A stretch of DNA of 64,000 nt from Bradyrhizobium commune (GCF_015624505.1 NZ_CP061379.1:4836001-4900000), one strand, 5' to 3'. Positions 42,842 through 51,299 are shown, counted from the first letter of the stretch. Notes: generated from the sequence alone by a model not told the origin. Translations and numbers: made by a program.

Positions 42842-43537
42842 TCAAAATGCTGCCGCTCGTCGCGGCTGAGACCTGGCGTCGACCGGCAATACATCCGCGA
42901 AAAGATACCGATCGAACCATGTCGGAAACGCGCGGGCCAGATCGCGCTTTCCAGAAAGCTCGAGCCCCAGCCGTTTCGCTTCGATGAAGCTGACGTCCCC
43001 CCGCCACCACGCAACTAGAACTGGTAGCTTTGCGCGCACGAGCAATGGCTCGGGGAACCCGGGGTTCACCAGACAAAAAGATATTTCGGATGCTTTGAGC
43101 AGCAGAAAGCGGGGCTTCATAGCGTCGATCTCGAACCGAACGACGATCGGTCGAGCGGGGAGCGCATCGCTCCGCACGCGCCGCTGCATATCGACGAACA
43201 GCGGCTCCGCGTCGAGATTTTCCTTCTCGGACTGACGCGGCAGGAAGCGCTGACCCCATGTGCCCAAGGCCATGACGACGGAGCTGATCTCCTTCCCCGA
43301 CGCCGTGAGTTCATATTCCGGCCCCGAGTTTCCATCGTGGCGCTCGACTGCGCCGATAGCGATCAGTTCCTGGAGCCTCTCCGACAACATGGTTTTGGAG
43401 ATGCGAGGAATGCCTCGGCGAATGTCGTTGAAGCGTCGGCTCCCGCAGAGCAGTTCCCGCACCACAAGCAGCGTCCAGCGTCCACCCAAGACTTCATGGG
43501 CGCGCGCGATCGAGCAAAACTGTCCATACCCGGCCAT
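42842..43537 (-). CDS. HxlR family transcriptional regulator with C-terminal sterol-carrier-like domain
   Basis: A 231-residue regulator. The HxlR winged helix occupies residues 1-100: CSIARAHEVLGGRWTLLVVR, RFNDIRRGIPRISKTMLSER and YELTASGKEI. The C-terminal 130 residues (from PIVVRFEID) resemble the SCP2-like extension found in many such regulators. The cysteine at residue 8, typical of redox-sensing HxlR proteins, is present. It probably controls nearby small genes. The 267 bp downstream to the PotC-type gene holds only repeat DNA. Codon use is less G/C-biased than in the catabolic cluster. Confidence 0.9.
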   Translation of the reverse strand: MAGYGQFCSIARAHEVLGGRWTLLVVRELLCGSRRFNDIRRGIPRISKTMLSERLQELIAIGAVERHDGNSGPEYELTASGKEISSVVMALGTWGQRFLPRQSEKENLDAEPLFVDMQRRVRSDALPARPIVVRFEIDAMKPRFLLLKASEISFCLVNPGFPEPLLVRAKLPVLVAWWRGDVSFIEAKRLGLELSGKRDLARAFPTWFDRYLFADVLPVDARSQPRRAAAF

Positions 43538-43680
43538 CGCGGCAGACTACCACGTATGGCCGAGTTGCACAGGTCCGGAATCCGTACCCCAACGCCCGCG
43601 ATGTGGCTAACGAAAGCAGAGTTTGAGCGGGCCACGCGTTGGCTCCTCGCGCCTGTTGTTGGAGTGTGTCGCGACGAGCA

Positions 43681-43992
43681 TTAAGTTTCGTCGGTGACGA
43701 CGATGATCGTCGGCGCGCCGCCGGAACTGATCGACGCGGCGTGCTCCAGGGCTTCCTTGCCGCCTTTGGACGTTGCACAGCTTTTCAGTGCATCGATCGT
43801 CGGAAAGCTTACATCGGACATCCAATGGTAGGGCGGTGGCGCAAACGCCGGCCCGACCACGCGCTTGGTGGCGACACCTGTCGCGCCGATGAGTCTCGGG
43901 CCGGCGTAGGGAAGATGCTCGTCGTGATAGGCGCGCTCAAAAGCCACGGCGTCTTTGGGGATAGGATAGATAATGAGGAGATGAGCCGACAT
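43681..43992 (-). CDS. EthD-like small protein
   Basis: A 103-residue protein. The ATG at 43992 follows AGGAAGG; an ATG at 44013 is less well placed. The sequence MSAHLLIIYPIPKDAVAFER with AYHDEHLPYAG is the EthD signature (beta-strand, then a helix with HxxxHLP-like spacing). EthD proteins form dimeric ferredoxin-like barrels and accompany oxidative degradation enzymes; the exact role is unknown. It lies upstream of the HxlR gene on the same strand, 143 bp apart. Confidence 0.85.
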   Translation of the reverse strand: MSAHLLIIYPIPKDAVAFERAYHDEHLPYAGPRLIGATGVATKRVVGPAFAPPPYHWMSDVSFPTIDALKSCATSKGGKEALEHAASISSGGAPTIIVVTDET

Positions 43993-44585
43993 GGTGCGTT
44001 CCTTCCTAACCATGAGTGAAGTTGCAACAGAGTATGGATTGGCCGGCGTTGTCTGTGGGGTATGGAATTCTGACCTGCTCGTTGAACGCCGCCCGGGTGT
44101 GGCGTCGCCACGCGAGACCGAGCCGCCCGGTCGTCTCGGAAGCCGCTATCGCGACGAATAGGCGGCAAACGATGTCGCCCGAGTCCACCGTCGTTCCGCT
44201 CCGTCGCTTCGTGCGGGCGAACAGGATGTTACGACGCGTCTTCCGCGTTGCTGCGGCCAGCGTGGGAATGCCTATCGCTTCGGCTTCCTCAGTCTCAGCG
44301 TGGCGGCGGTCAATGGTACGGTTTCACCCTCACTGTCGATCAGGCGTACACTTAGAGGCTTTCCTTGACGATCAATGATTTCGACCGGCGCGTCTCTGCC
44401 GGTGACATGTTCTTCGCACCACGGCGTCAGCGCCAGAAATCTTGGCGAAGCGGTCCGGATTACGCACCCAACGCGCCAGCATTTCGGAGCGATAATATCC
44501 TCGAACGGCCTACATAGGAATCGAGGACATTTTTCGGTGCATGGCTCTCGTTGCTTGCCGCGCATCATTTCAGGAGAGCAGATCA
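43993..44585. other. 593-bp region without a supportable gene
   Basis: Short open frames exist on both strands but none shows a family signature. The best is a minus-strand frame 44272-44586 whose C-terminal part (VEIIDRQGKPLSVRLIDSEG) looks protein-like and could be a gene remnant. The DNA is less G/C-rich than the flanks. Promoters for the EthD-like gene (minus) and the thioesterase gene (plus) should lie here. Confidence 0.4.
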
Positions 44586-45014
44586 ATGGATATCAAGATC
44601 CCCGAAACACTGGACGCCTGGAACGCAGCCGGCGCCGATTATCTCCCCGGTCTCCTTGGGATGCGCTTTCGTAAAGTAGAGGCTGATGAAGTTGTCGCGA
44701 CGCTTGAGGTAAGCCGCGCCGTCGTCGCCTGGCATGGCTATCTGCACGCCGGCACCGTGACGTCACTCGCTGACACCTGCTGTGGTTACGGGACTCTGCG
44801 CGGCCTTCCGGCCGGCGCCAGTAGTTTCACCACCGTTGAGCTCAAGAGCAACCTAATCGGAACGACACGCGAGGGCATCGTGATCTGTACCGCGCGTCCG
44901 ATACATAAAGGACGTACCACGCAAGTGTGGGACGCCGAAGTGCGCCGCGAGGCCGATGGCGTCGCAATCGCTTACTTTCGCAACACGCAATTGGTCCTGT
45001 GGCCGAAAGCGTGA
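44586..45014 (+). CDS. PaaI-type hotdog thioesterase
   Basis: A 142-residue hotdog protein. The ATG at 44586 is preceded by AGGAGA; a longer frame from 44541 is rejected. The characteristic helix is HGYLHAGTVTSLADTCCGYG, followed by TTVELKSNLIGT. PaaI-type enzymes hydrolyse acyl-CoA thioesters of aromatic or other acids. Nearby genes on the same strand encode an acetyltransferase and a MaoC protein, but the spacing (170 bp) gives no firm operon. Confidence 0.9.
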   Translation: MDIKIPETLDAWNAAGADYLPGLLGMRFRKVEADEVVATLEVSRAVVAWHGYLHAGTVTSLADTCCGYGTLRGLPAGASSFTTVELKSNLIGTTREGIVICTARPIHKGRTTQVWDAEVRREADGVAIAYFRNTQLVLWPKA

Positions 45015-45184
45015 TTGGCAGTCGTCGGCTACGCCGTAACCCGGCTCCGTCCGGAGTGGTGTCCGTCGATCGGCTCCGCCGTCGGTCGCAGACGGAGCAA
45101 TTTTTCTTGGGCTTCCATTCCGACGTGAGCTGCCGGTGTGGCGCACCCGGCACGATTCGACGTGCGGCCTCGAGCGATTGAAGA

Positions 45185-45748
45185 ATGGCTTACCAAATCC
45201 AGCGTTATCCTGCCGAATTGATCGACGTGGTACGTCTGACTGCTGGCGAACGTGTCGTTATCCGGCCTGTCTTGCCGCAGGATCGGGAACTTCTGAACGC
45301 GTTCTTCCATAGTCTCTCTGCTGACGCGCGGTGCAGTCGGTTCATGCATCCTGTCAATGGACTGTCTTCCGAACTGTTGCGGCAATTCACGCAGGTTGAC
45401 TATGCCAATCATGTCGCGCTCGTTGCCGAAGTCTTCGTCGATGGCTGCGAAGTCGTAATTGGAGAGGCGCGCTATGTTCGAGCGGCCGACGCCTCGTCAG
45501 CAGAATTTGCGGTATCGGTGGCCGACTCCTGGCAGGGTAACGGCCTCGCAAAACTGCTCTTGGGCAGACTTGAACGCTTCGCGTCAGAGGCCGGCGTTCG
45601 TCAGATAACGGCTCAGACATTTGCTAGTAATAAGAAAATGCTGGCGGTGGCAGCAAAAGCTGGCTTCAAGATTTCTGCGAGTCTCGACGCGCTGGGCGTA
45701 ATGCGGCTTGAAAAGAGACTGGCGCCGCTGCAGCAGAGACCGAAATGA
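45185..45748 (+). CDS. GNAT family N-acetyltransferase
   Basis: A 187-residue GNAT protein. The acetyl-CoA-binding segment is FAVSVADSWQGNGLAKLLLG, with Q/R-x-x-G-x-G/A spacing, and AVAAKAGFKI closes the fold. The start at 45185 follows GATTGAAGA; the protein begins MAYQIQRYPAELIDVVRLTA. Its last codons (LQQRPK) and stop lie within DNA duplicated at 46687-46716, so the present C-terminus was probably set by the rearrangement. Confidence 0.88.
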   Translation: MAYQIQRYPAELIDVVRLTAGERVVIRPVLPQDRELLNAFFHSLSADARCSRFMHPVNGLSSELLRQFTQVDYANHVALVAEVFVDGCEVVIGEARYVRAADASSAEFAVSVADSWQGNGLAKLLLGRLERFASEAGVRQITAQTFASNKKMLAVAAKAGFKISASLDALGVMRLEKRLAPLQQRPK

Positions 45749-45873
45749 CGCCCGATACCCCTTTTACGACGTTGAACAAATGCAAGCGCCCCAGGCTGCG
45801 AAGTGTGATCGCCCTGTGCCTCGGGCTGGCCGGATTGGTCCTCCTTATGGGGGCAAATTTGGGAGGCGGGGTC
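45745..45873 (+). pseudogene. Internally deleted copy of the EamA transporter gene
   Basis: The ATG and first codons (MTPDTP...LNKC) match the start of the EamA gene at 46704, and from 45785 the copy jumps to sequence matching 47095-47183 (RPRLRSVIALCLG, LVLLMGAN). The missing part corresponds to 46736-47095, 360 bp, exactly 120 codons, so the frame is kept. A 9-bp insertion (adding F-T-T) is near the start. After about 45873 similarity ends. The residual protein would have about one membrane helix and cannot be a transporter. Confidence 0.75.
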
Positions 45874-45962
45874 GGCGGGCAGCGATACGCGACAATACCG
45901 TCAAGCGAGGTCGATGGCCGGGACCAATCGGCCACGCCCCACAGTGATTTGAGGGACTGGCG

Positions 45963-46412
45963 ATGATCGAGTGGTTCGAGGATTTGTCTTTGGGAATGCG
46001 CTTCAAAAGTGGAACTGTCCAAGTCTCCGAGCACGATATCAAGCAGTTCGCGGCCAAGTTCGATCCGCAGCCGTTTCATCTAGACGATGACGCTGCGCAA
46101 AAAACGATTTTCAAAGGCCTCGCAGCATCGGGATGGCACACCGCTGCCATAGCAATGAGCCTTGCGGTTCAAACTCGTCCGTTTGGTCCTCATCCCCTCA
46201 TTGGTCTCGGAGTTGACGGTCTTCGCTGGATGATGCCGGTGAGACCCGGCGATATCCTGTTCGTCGAAGGCGAAGTTGTTGGCCTCACGCCTTCCAAGTC
46301 CAAGCCTCAAGGCACCGTTTTGATCAAGTGGATTGCTTACAATCAGAACGGCGACGCGGTTTACACTTTCACTCCGATTGGTTTTGTGCCGTGTCGGCCG
46401 AAAGCGATCTAG
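45963..46412 (+). CDS. MaoC-like dehydratase/hotdog protein
   Basis: A 149-residue hotdog protein. The hydratase motif is present as AAKFDPQPFHLDDDAA, with the Asp and His of the dyad. It begins MIEWFEDLSLGMRFKSGTVQ; a GAGGGA sequence lies about 10 bp upstream. It sits between the deleted EamA copy and a nuclease-gene remnant, so its promoter is not obvious. The fourth MaoC-type protein in the window, it is less G/C-biased than those of the catabolic region. Confidence 0.9.
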   Translation: MIEWFEDLSLGMRFKSGTVQVSEHDIKQFAAKFDPQPFHLDDDAAQKTIFKGLAASGWHTAAIAMSLAVQTRPFGPHPLIGLGVDGLRWMMPVRPGDILFVEGEVVGLTPSKSKPQGTVLIKWIAYNQNGDAVYTFTPIGFVPCRPKAI

Positions 46413-46433
46413 ACGCGCGGTGAGGCGATCGAG

Positions 46434-46640
46434 GCGCCCAAGGGTCCGCGGGATGACGGGAACACCGCAGCCCTTGTGGGCGTCACCTATCGCCTTGTCG
46501 GATTCGACGCGGCGGAGACCGGCCGTCTGACGCAAGGGCCAGCGAGGCTGCGCCCGGCGGCTACCCTTCGGCTGCGGTCGATCATTACCGGCGGGCGGCT
46601 CAATCTTTCCGCGTCCTATGGGCCGACCGGCCGAGGGAAG
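46434..46640 (+). pseudogene. Remnant of a thermonuclease (SNase-like) gene
   Basis: The frame through 46476 translates to DDGNTAALVGVTYRLVGFDA, then AETG and LRPAATLRLRSIITGG. This resembles the SNase domain pattern DGDT..V.G..YRLVGFDAPETG and the following helix. No start codon, upstream strand or C-terminal half remains, and the frame runs into the leader of the EamA gene. It is read as a truncated fragment, recognised by motif only. Confidence 0.55.
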
Positions 46641-46703
46641 CCCAATATGGCCGGCTGTGCGGCGGCCGCACTGACTATGTTCCGAACTGCAGCAGAGACC
46701 GAA

Positions 46704-47612
46704 ATGACGCCCAATACCCCGTTGAACAAATGCAATCGCGCTATTCGCTCGCATGCTTGGGGCCTGCTGCTTGTGGTCGCGACCGCCGTTGGTTGGGGCC
46801 TCGGCTGGCCCACGATGAAGCTCGCCATGCACGATTGGCCGCCGCTGTTCGCCCGCGGTTGCGCCGGGCTGGCTGCCGCGCTCGGCCTTGCCATCATCGC
46901 GGTGGTGCGGGGACAGAACCTCTTACCCTCGCGCAGCCTGGCGCCGCGGCTCGCCCTCGGGGCAGCGACTAATGTGTTCGCCCCTATGGGCTTCACAGCC
47001 CTGGCGCTGCTGTGGCTTACGGTGGCACAAGCTGCGCTGCTGACTTACTCCATGCCGATCTGGGCGACGTTGCTCGCCTGGCCGATCCTTGGGGAGCGCC
47101 CCAGGCTGCGAAGTGTGATCGCCCTGTGCCTCGGCATGGTCGGATTGGTCCTCCTTATGGGGGCGAATTTTGGAGGCGGGATCGAAACCTTTCCGGGCGT
47201 GGCGCTCGCCCTTGCCGCGGCCATCCTGTTCGCCCTGGGCGCGGTCACCTCCCGGGCGCCTATTCCACTGCCGCCGATGGTCTCAACCGCGTGGCAGATC
47301 GGCCTCGGTTCGGCGGCAATGATCGTCGTTGGCTTGACCCTCAACGGGTCGGAGATCAGGCCGCTGAGCTTCGCTGGAGCAGGCGGGCTCGCCTACCAGG
47401 CGGTGTGTTCCATGGCTCTCTGTTATCTCTCGTGGTTCGCTGCCCTTGAGCGTGTTCCCGCAGCGACGGCATCGACCGGGCTTCTACTGGTCCCGGTTGT
47501 CGGCGCGCTGTCTGCCACTGCGATTCTCGGTGAAGCGCTAGGTTTCCGGGAAATCTGCGCATTCGTGCTGACACTTGGAGGGGTGGCACTGGAGTTGCGG
47601 GGACGCAGATGA
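46704..47612 (+). CDS. EamA/DMT family transporter
   Basis: A 302-residue inner-membrane protein with about ten hydrophobic segments in two repeated halves, typical of drug/metabolite exporters: SHAWGLLLVVATAVGWGLGW, LLTYSMPIWATLLAWPILGE and, in the second half, ASTGLLLVPVVGALSATAIL. The ATG at 46704 is chosen because it matches the start seen in the deleted copy at 45745; the frame is open back to 46476 through a nuclease remnant. The substrate is unknown. Confidence 0.9.
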   Translation: MTPNTPLNKCNRAIRSHAWGLLLVVATAVGWGLGWPTMKLAMHDWPPLFARGCAGLAAALGLAIIAVVRGQNLLPSRSLAPRLALGAATNVFAPMGFTALALLWLTVAQAALLTYSMPIWATLLAWPILGERPRLRSVIALCLGMVGLVLLMGANFGGGIETFPGVALALAAAILFALGAVTSRAPIPLPPMVSTAWQIGLGSAAMIVVGLTLNGSEIRPLSFAGAGGLAYQAVCSMALCYLSWFAALERVPAATASTGLLLVPVVGALSATAILGEALGFREICAFVLTLGGVALELRGRR

Positions 47613-47858
47613 TGGACCGCGCCGCCGGCATGTCGGTTTCGGTCAGCGCCTTGGCTTTCCGAATCGCCGAGCCCGGCTGCTTAAGCGCGCAGCGACGCAA
47701 ACCCACAGACGCAACAGCCGCAACTTTTTTGATTCATTTGAATTGCTTGTCGCTCCAATTCGCGGCAGGCGGTGATCGCCGAAGTCAGCTTCGGGCTAAA
47801 GCCGGTAGTTCTCTGAAAGAGCGGGATAATTCCGCCTTGCCTCCAAGACCGGACATCC

Positions 47859-47894
47859 GCGTTTATTGAGAACGCGCCCTACTCTCATCGCGCT
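47859..47894 (-). repeat. Right copy of degenerate inverted repeat flanking the insert
   Basis: Read on the minus strand, AAGCGCGATGAGAGTAGGGC followed by GCGTTCTCAATAAACGC matches the left copy at 42634-42674. It lies right at the stop of the hydroxyisourate hydrolase gene, consistent with insertion beside a pre-existing locus. Confidence 0.5.
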
Positions 47895-48230
47895 TCACGC
47901 GCCGCGGAATAGCGAATAGCCCCAGCGCGTGAATTTCAGCGGCAGATGAAAATGCTCGTTGACATCCTTGATGCGAAAGCGGAACGGCGTCACCGTAAGA
48001 AAACCGTCGCTGTCGCCAAAGAACTCGCCGAGATGAAACAGCACCTCATACTCGCCGGCCGTGACGCCCTCGCCTTGCGCGACGGGATGATCGAGCACGC
48101 CGTTGGCACCGAGCCGTCCGTCGGCGATGCGCAGCGAGTCCGGATCGATTCGCCAGATCTCGACCCGCAGCCCCTGCGCCGGGCGTCCGCTCGCCACATC
48201 GACCGCGTGAATGGAAATGCCGCCTGCCAC
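47895..48230 (-). CDS. uraH: 5-hydroxyisourate hydrolase (transthyretin-like)
   Basis: A 111-residue protein. The GTG at 48230 is chosen because GGGAGGA lies 5 bp upstream and the length suits the family (about 110-120); an ATG at 48254 is possible. It starts ISIHAVDVASGRPAQGLRVE, with the N-terminal histidine strand, and ends WGYSLFRGA, a variant of the family C-terminus YRGS. The enzyme hydrolyses 5-hydroxyisourate after urate oxidation, on the way to allantoin. Urate oxidase and OHCU decarboxylase genes are not in the window. Confidence 0.88.
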   Translation of the reverse strand: MAGGISIHAVDVASGRPAQGLRVEIWRIDPDSLRIADGRLGANGVLDHPVAQGEGVTAGEYEVLFHLGEFFGDSDGFLTVTPFRFRIKDVNEHFHLPLKFTRWGYSLFRGA

Positions 48231-48298
48231 TATGGTCCTCCCGCGAATGCGCAAGGCAATCCCAAATGGTGTGCACGATGCAGCGGCATCGGCAGTAA

Positions 48299-48340
48299 GC
48301 CCCCTCTCCCGCTTGCGGGGGAGGGTTGGGGTGGGGGTAT
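48299..48340. repeat. GC-rich interspersed repeat, part 1
   Basis: CCCCTCTCCCGCTTGCGGGG with a following GAGGGTTGGGGTGGGGGT is a hairpin-plus-tail element of a kind common in rhizobial intergenic DNA. It lies between the divergent uraH and MFS genes together with part 2. Confidence 0.6.
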
Positions 48341-48424
48341 CTCCGCGTCGGGATTGTTGCGCATTGCGGATGATGTCCCTGTGCGGCGAGAACCCTCACC
48401 CGCCGCGCTCTGCGAGCGCGTCGG

Positions 48425-48446
48425 CCTCTCCCGCAAGCGGGAGAGG
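48425..48446. repeat. GC-rich interspersed repeat, part 2 (palindrome)
   Basis: The 10-bp arms CCTCTCCCGC and GCGGGAGAGG surround AA. The arms resemble the hairpin of part 1 at 48299, so the two may form one composite element of about 150 bp. Confidence 0.6.
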
Positions 48447-48481
48447 CGGAGCAAGCCCGCAGACCGTTTCCTAAAACCCAT

Positions 48482-49711
48482 ATGCAATTGCCCTCCCGTA
48501 AGCTCAGCGCCATGGTAGACGCAAACACCGCCATTCGGCCAGCGCCCGCGCTGCTGCCGGCACTCGGCGCGATGACCTGGCTCCAGGCATTGGTGGCGCT
48601 GGCTTTGTTCGCGCCCGGCGTGGTGGCGCCGCGCGCCCATATCGAGGTCTGGCAGCTCTCGATGTTCTCCTGCGCAGTGTTTGCCGTCGGCATCCCCGCC
48701 TCGTTCTGGGGCGGCGGCTTCATCGCCCGCCTCGGCTCGTTCCGGATCGCGAGCCTCTGCGCGGCAGCGATCGTCATCAGCATGGCACTGGCCTCGTTCG
48801 GATCGACCGCAGCCCTGCTCGCCGCAGGCCTCTGCCTCGGCCTCGCCTTCGGACCCGAGACACCCGCAAGCGCCGCACTGCTCGCGCGACTCGTGACCGC
48901 CGAGCGGCGCGCTTTCGTCTTCTCGGTGCGGCAGACCGGCAACCAGATCGGCGCCGTCTGCGGCTCGCTGGCCCTGCCCGCGATCGCGATCGCGCTTGGA
49001 CCCGCGTGGTGCTATGGCGCAGTTGCGGCCAGCGCACTGCTCGGGATCGCGCTGTTCGAATGGCTGCGGCCGGCCTATGCCGGCAAGATCGTGCCACCTC
49101 CGGAGCTCGGTCTGCGGGCGCGGTTGGCGCTCGTCACCGCCGACCGGCGCATCGCCATGCTGGCGCTCGCCTCGATGCCGTTCAGCGCGATGCAGGTCTC
49201 GCTCAACACCGTCTTCGTCACGCTCGGCACGCGCGAGCTCGGCCTCAGCCATATCGAGGCCGGCATGGCGCTGGCGTGCGCACAAGCCGGCGGCCTGGTC
49301 GGTCGGCTCGGCTGGGGCGTCCTCGCGATGCGCCTCAAGACCTCGCGCATGGTGCTGATCGTCATCGGCCTCGGCATGGCCTTTTGCGCCGCGCTTCTCG
49401 GCCTCGACGGCGCATCGCTGAGCCACACATGGCAGTTCGCCGTCGCGGCGCTGTTCGGCCTGACGGCGTCGGGCTGGAACGGCGTGTTCATCGCCGAGAT
49501 CGCGCGGCTCGCGCCACAGGACCGGATCGGCGAGACCACCGGTGCGGTGCTGACCGCATCCTATGCGGGTCTCCTTGCGGCGCCCGCGCTGGTGTCGATC
49601 CTGGATGGCGCTGCCGGCCTCGGCGCGGCCTTCTTCGCCCTGGCGTGCCTTGCGCTGTGCGGCACAGTCGCGCTGATCTGGAGTGGCGATGGCAAAGCCG
49701 GCACATGGTGA
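48482..49711 (+). CDS. MFS transporter
   Basis: A 409-residue inner-membrane protein with about 12 hydrophobic segments. The loop after helix 2 reads GGGFIARLGSFRI, and the helix 5 region is VRQTGNQIGAVCGSLALPAI, as in the CynX/NarK-like branch. An ATG at 48512 is an alternative start that removes ten polar residues; neither has a strong ribosome-binding site. Neighbouring uraH raises the idea of a purine-derived substrate, but this is weak. Confidence 0.87.
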   Translation: MQLPSRKLSAMVDANTAIRPAPALLPALGAMTWLQALVALALFAPGVVAPRAHIEVWQLSMFSCAVFAVGIPASFWGGGFIARLGSFRIASLCAAAIVISMALASFGSTAALLAAGLCLGLAFGPETPASAALLARLVTAERRAFVFSVRQTGNQIGAVCGSLALPAIAIALGPAWCYGAVAASALLGIALFEWLRPAYAGKIVPPPELGLRARLALVTADRRIAMLALASMPFSAMQVSLNTVFVTLGTRELGLSHIEAGMALACAQAGGLVGRLGWGVLAMRLKTSRMVLIVIGLGMAFCAALLGLDGASLSHTWQFAVAALFGLTASGWNGVFIAEIARLAPQDRIGETTGAVLTASYAGLLAAPALVSILDGAAGLGAAFFALACLALCGTVALIWSGDGKAGTW

Positions 49712-49724
49712 GAGCGACGGTTTC

Positions 49725-49855
49725 GGAATAGTCGCAGTATACCCCTGTTTTGCCCGACAGGTCAAATCGCCTCAAAGCCTGCGTAAGCCGTTGATTCCGC
49801 GATCGCCGGCTACTGTGCATGGGGTTGTTTTCAAACTTTTTGCTTGATCGGGCAT
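49725..49855. repeat. Probable dispersed intergenic element
   Basis: The spacer between the convergent MFS and PepSY genes contains CCCCTGTTTTGCCCGACAGG and GCATGGGGTTGTTTTC, phrases that recur between genes in Bradyrhizobium chromosomes. No ORF is supported. It may act as a transcription end region; this is recognition by general appearance only. Confidence 0.35.
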
Positions 49856-49856
49856 C

Positions 49857-51290
49857 CTAGCTGGCGAGAGACAGACGCAACCGCCGCCAGCCGATGACGA
49901 TTCCGGTGATGGAGAACACCAGCCCGAGCGCGCAGAGCCCGACGATCAGAACATCGCGCAGCCGCGGATGCGCCGTCAGGACGGGGAAATCGAGCGTGTG
50001 CAGCGCGCTATAGGCCCAGCGATAGGCCCGCCGCGACGCGTCCAGCCGTTGCAGCACGCTTCCATCGGCCCCATCGATATCGAACCAGAGGTCACCGCAT
50101 TTGGAGCGGTAGACCGGCGCGCCAGGGACGACGGACCGTGCTGGATAGTCGTCATCATCCGCAAGGACGAACGGTGTATCGCGTCGCGGGGCAAGGCGCG
50201 CAACCAGGCCTTGCACCTCCAGCGCGCTCAAGACTCCGGCCTGTCCGACACGAGGTGTTTCTCCCGCTCTTGTCAAAGTCTGGTCGGCGAGGCCGATCCG
50301 ATCGCGGCGATAGACATTGCCGTTGAAAGCGAACCATTCGATCTCGCGGGCCGATGACGGCATCGGCTCCCAGCGAAGCGATGTGACGGTCCTCCAATCC
50401 GGTGCGACGTTGATCTCGCCAGCCTCCCCCGCGGTCAACTGTCCCCGCGAGAACAGCAAGCCGTGATCCATCGAGAGCCAGCCACTGACAATCCAGGTCA
50501 GCACGAATATCGTCGCCACCAGGCCGACGATATGATGGAGCGCATGCCAGCCCCGGTAAGGTGAGCCCAGCATACCCCCTCTGAGCCTGATCCGTGCGAT
50601 CCCGAGCACCGCACCAAGCAAGGCTGCGATCGAGGCCAGCAGCGACAATGTCCAGACCACGCGATCCCACAGCCGCCAGTCGCGCCTCAGGACGGTTGGA
50701 TAGATCCAGTGCAAGACGCTTCCGGCGAGATTCCACCCGCGCTCGCTTCGCGTCGTGTCCAGGACCACTTCACCCGTCAGCGACGAGACGTAGAATTCGG
50801 TGCCGGCGGCATCGCCAAGCGCCACGCGAAACAAGGGCCGGTGGCGATCAAAACCGTTCGGCACGCTCCATTGATCGTAATTCCTGTGGGCGATGACCGC
50901 GGCCCGCGCGGCATCGATCCCACGGCTGCGGGCGTGCGCCTGCGCGATGGCGAGCGCCACGTCGTCAGACGCGACCGTCGCATCCCGCCCGTCGGCGCCA
51001 CGGACCGCGCGCATCAGCAAGGCTCCCGACACGATGTAGACCGGTCCGTCGCTGCGCTGGATCAGGCGAACGCGCGTTGCCCCGGTGATGCCGCTGGACA
51101 CCACCGCATCCGCGGCTCCGATGATCAGCTGGGCACGATCGACCGGCGCGAGCCCGGCAAATCGTTCCGCTTCCGTCAGCGACGGAAACGGAACGAAATG
51201 CATCACGATCCCCGTCGCGAACCACATCGCGAACAGCAGGCACAACGCGACCCCGAGCCAGCGGTGCAGCAGGATGATCGCGCCCATCAC
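49857..51290 (-). CDS. PepSY-associated membrane protein, probable inner-membrane reductase partner
   Basis: A 477-residue protein. An N-terminal helix (LHRWLGVALCLLFAMWFATG), two central helices (near 210-235 and 252-272, the latter HHIVGLVATIFVLTWIVSGW) and a C-terminal helix (VGLCALGLVFSITGIVIGW) enclose two PepSY-like periplasmic parts. Histidines in LHRW, LHHI and ALHTLDF are in the positions proposed to hold haem in PepSY_TM reductases such as FoxB-type proteins. It starts 9 bp after the TonB receptor gene, which is under a cobalamin riboswitch. A role in reducing or releasing the imported ligand is likely but unproven. Confidence 0.85.
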   Translation of the reverse strand: MMGAIILLHRWLGVALCLLFAMWFATGIVMHFVPFPSLTEAERFAGLAPVDRAQLIIGAADAVVSSGITGATRVRLIQRSDGPVYIVSGALLMRAVRGADGRDATVASDDVALAIAQAHARSRGIDAARAAVIAHRNYDQWSVPNGFDRHRPLFRVALGDAAGTEFYVSSLTGEVVLDTTRSERGWNLAGSVLHWIYPTVLRRDWRLWDRVVWTLSLLASIAALLGAVLGIARIRLRGGMLGSPYRGWHALHHIVGLVATIFVLTWIVSGWLSMDHGLLFSRGQLTAGEAGEINVAPDWRTVTSLRWEPMPSSAREIEWFAFNGNVYRRDRIGLADQTLTRAGETPRVGQAGVLSALEVQGLVARLAPRRDTPFVLADDDDYPARSVVPGAPVYRSKCGDLWFDIDGADGSVLQRLDASRRAYRWAYSALHTLDFPVLTAHPRLRDVLIVGLCALGLVFSITGIVIGWRRLRLSLAS

Positions 51291-51299
51291 CTCAACGCC

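Noticed and set aside
44016..44378. Plus-strand frame of 120 codons
   Set aside because: No motif, no ribosome-binding site, and composition unlike neighbouring proteins.
47609..47869. Plus-strand frame of 86 codons after the EamA gene
   Set aside because: Low-quality translation with no domain; overlaps repeat-like DNA at the insert end.
48299..48446. Possible CRISPR array
   Set aside because: There are only two related palindromes with different flanks and no regular spacers; they are intergenic repeats.
48230..49765. 511-codon minus-strand open frame over the MFS gene
   Set aside because: Antisense to a 12-helix transporter; Glu/Arg/His-rich mirror translation without family features.
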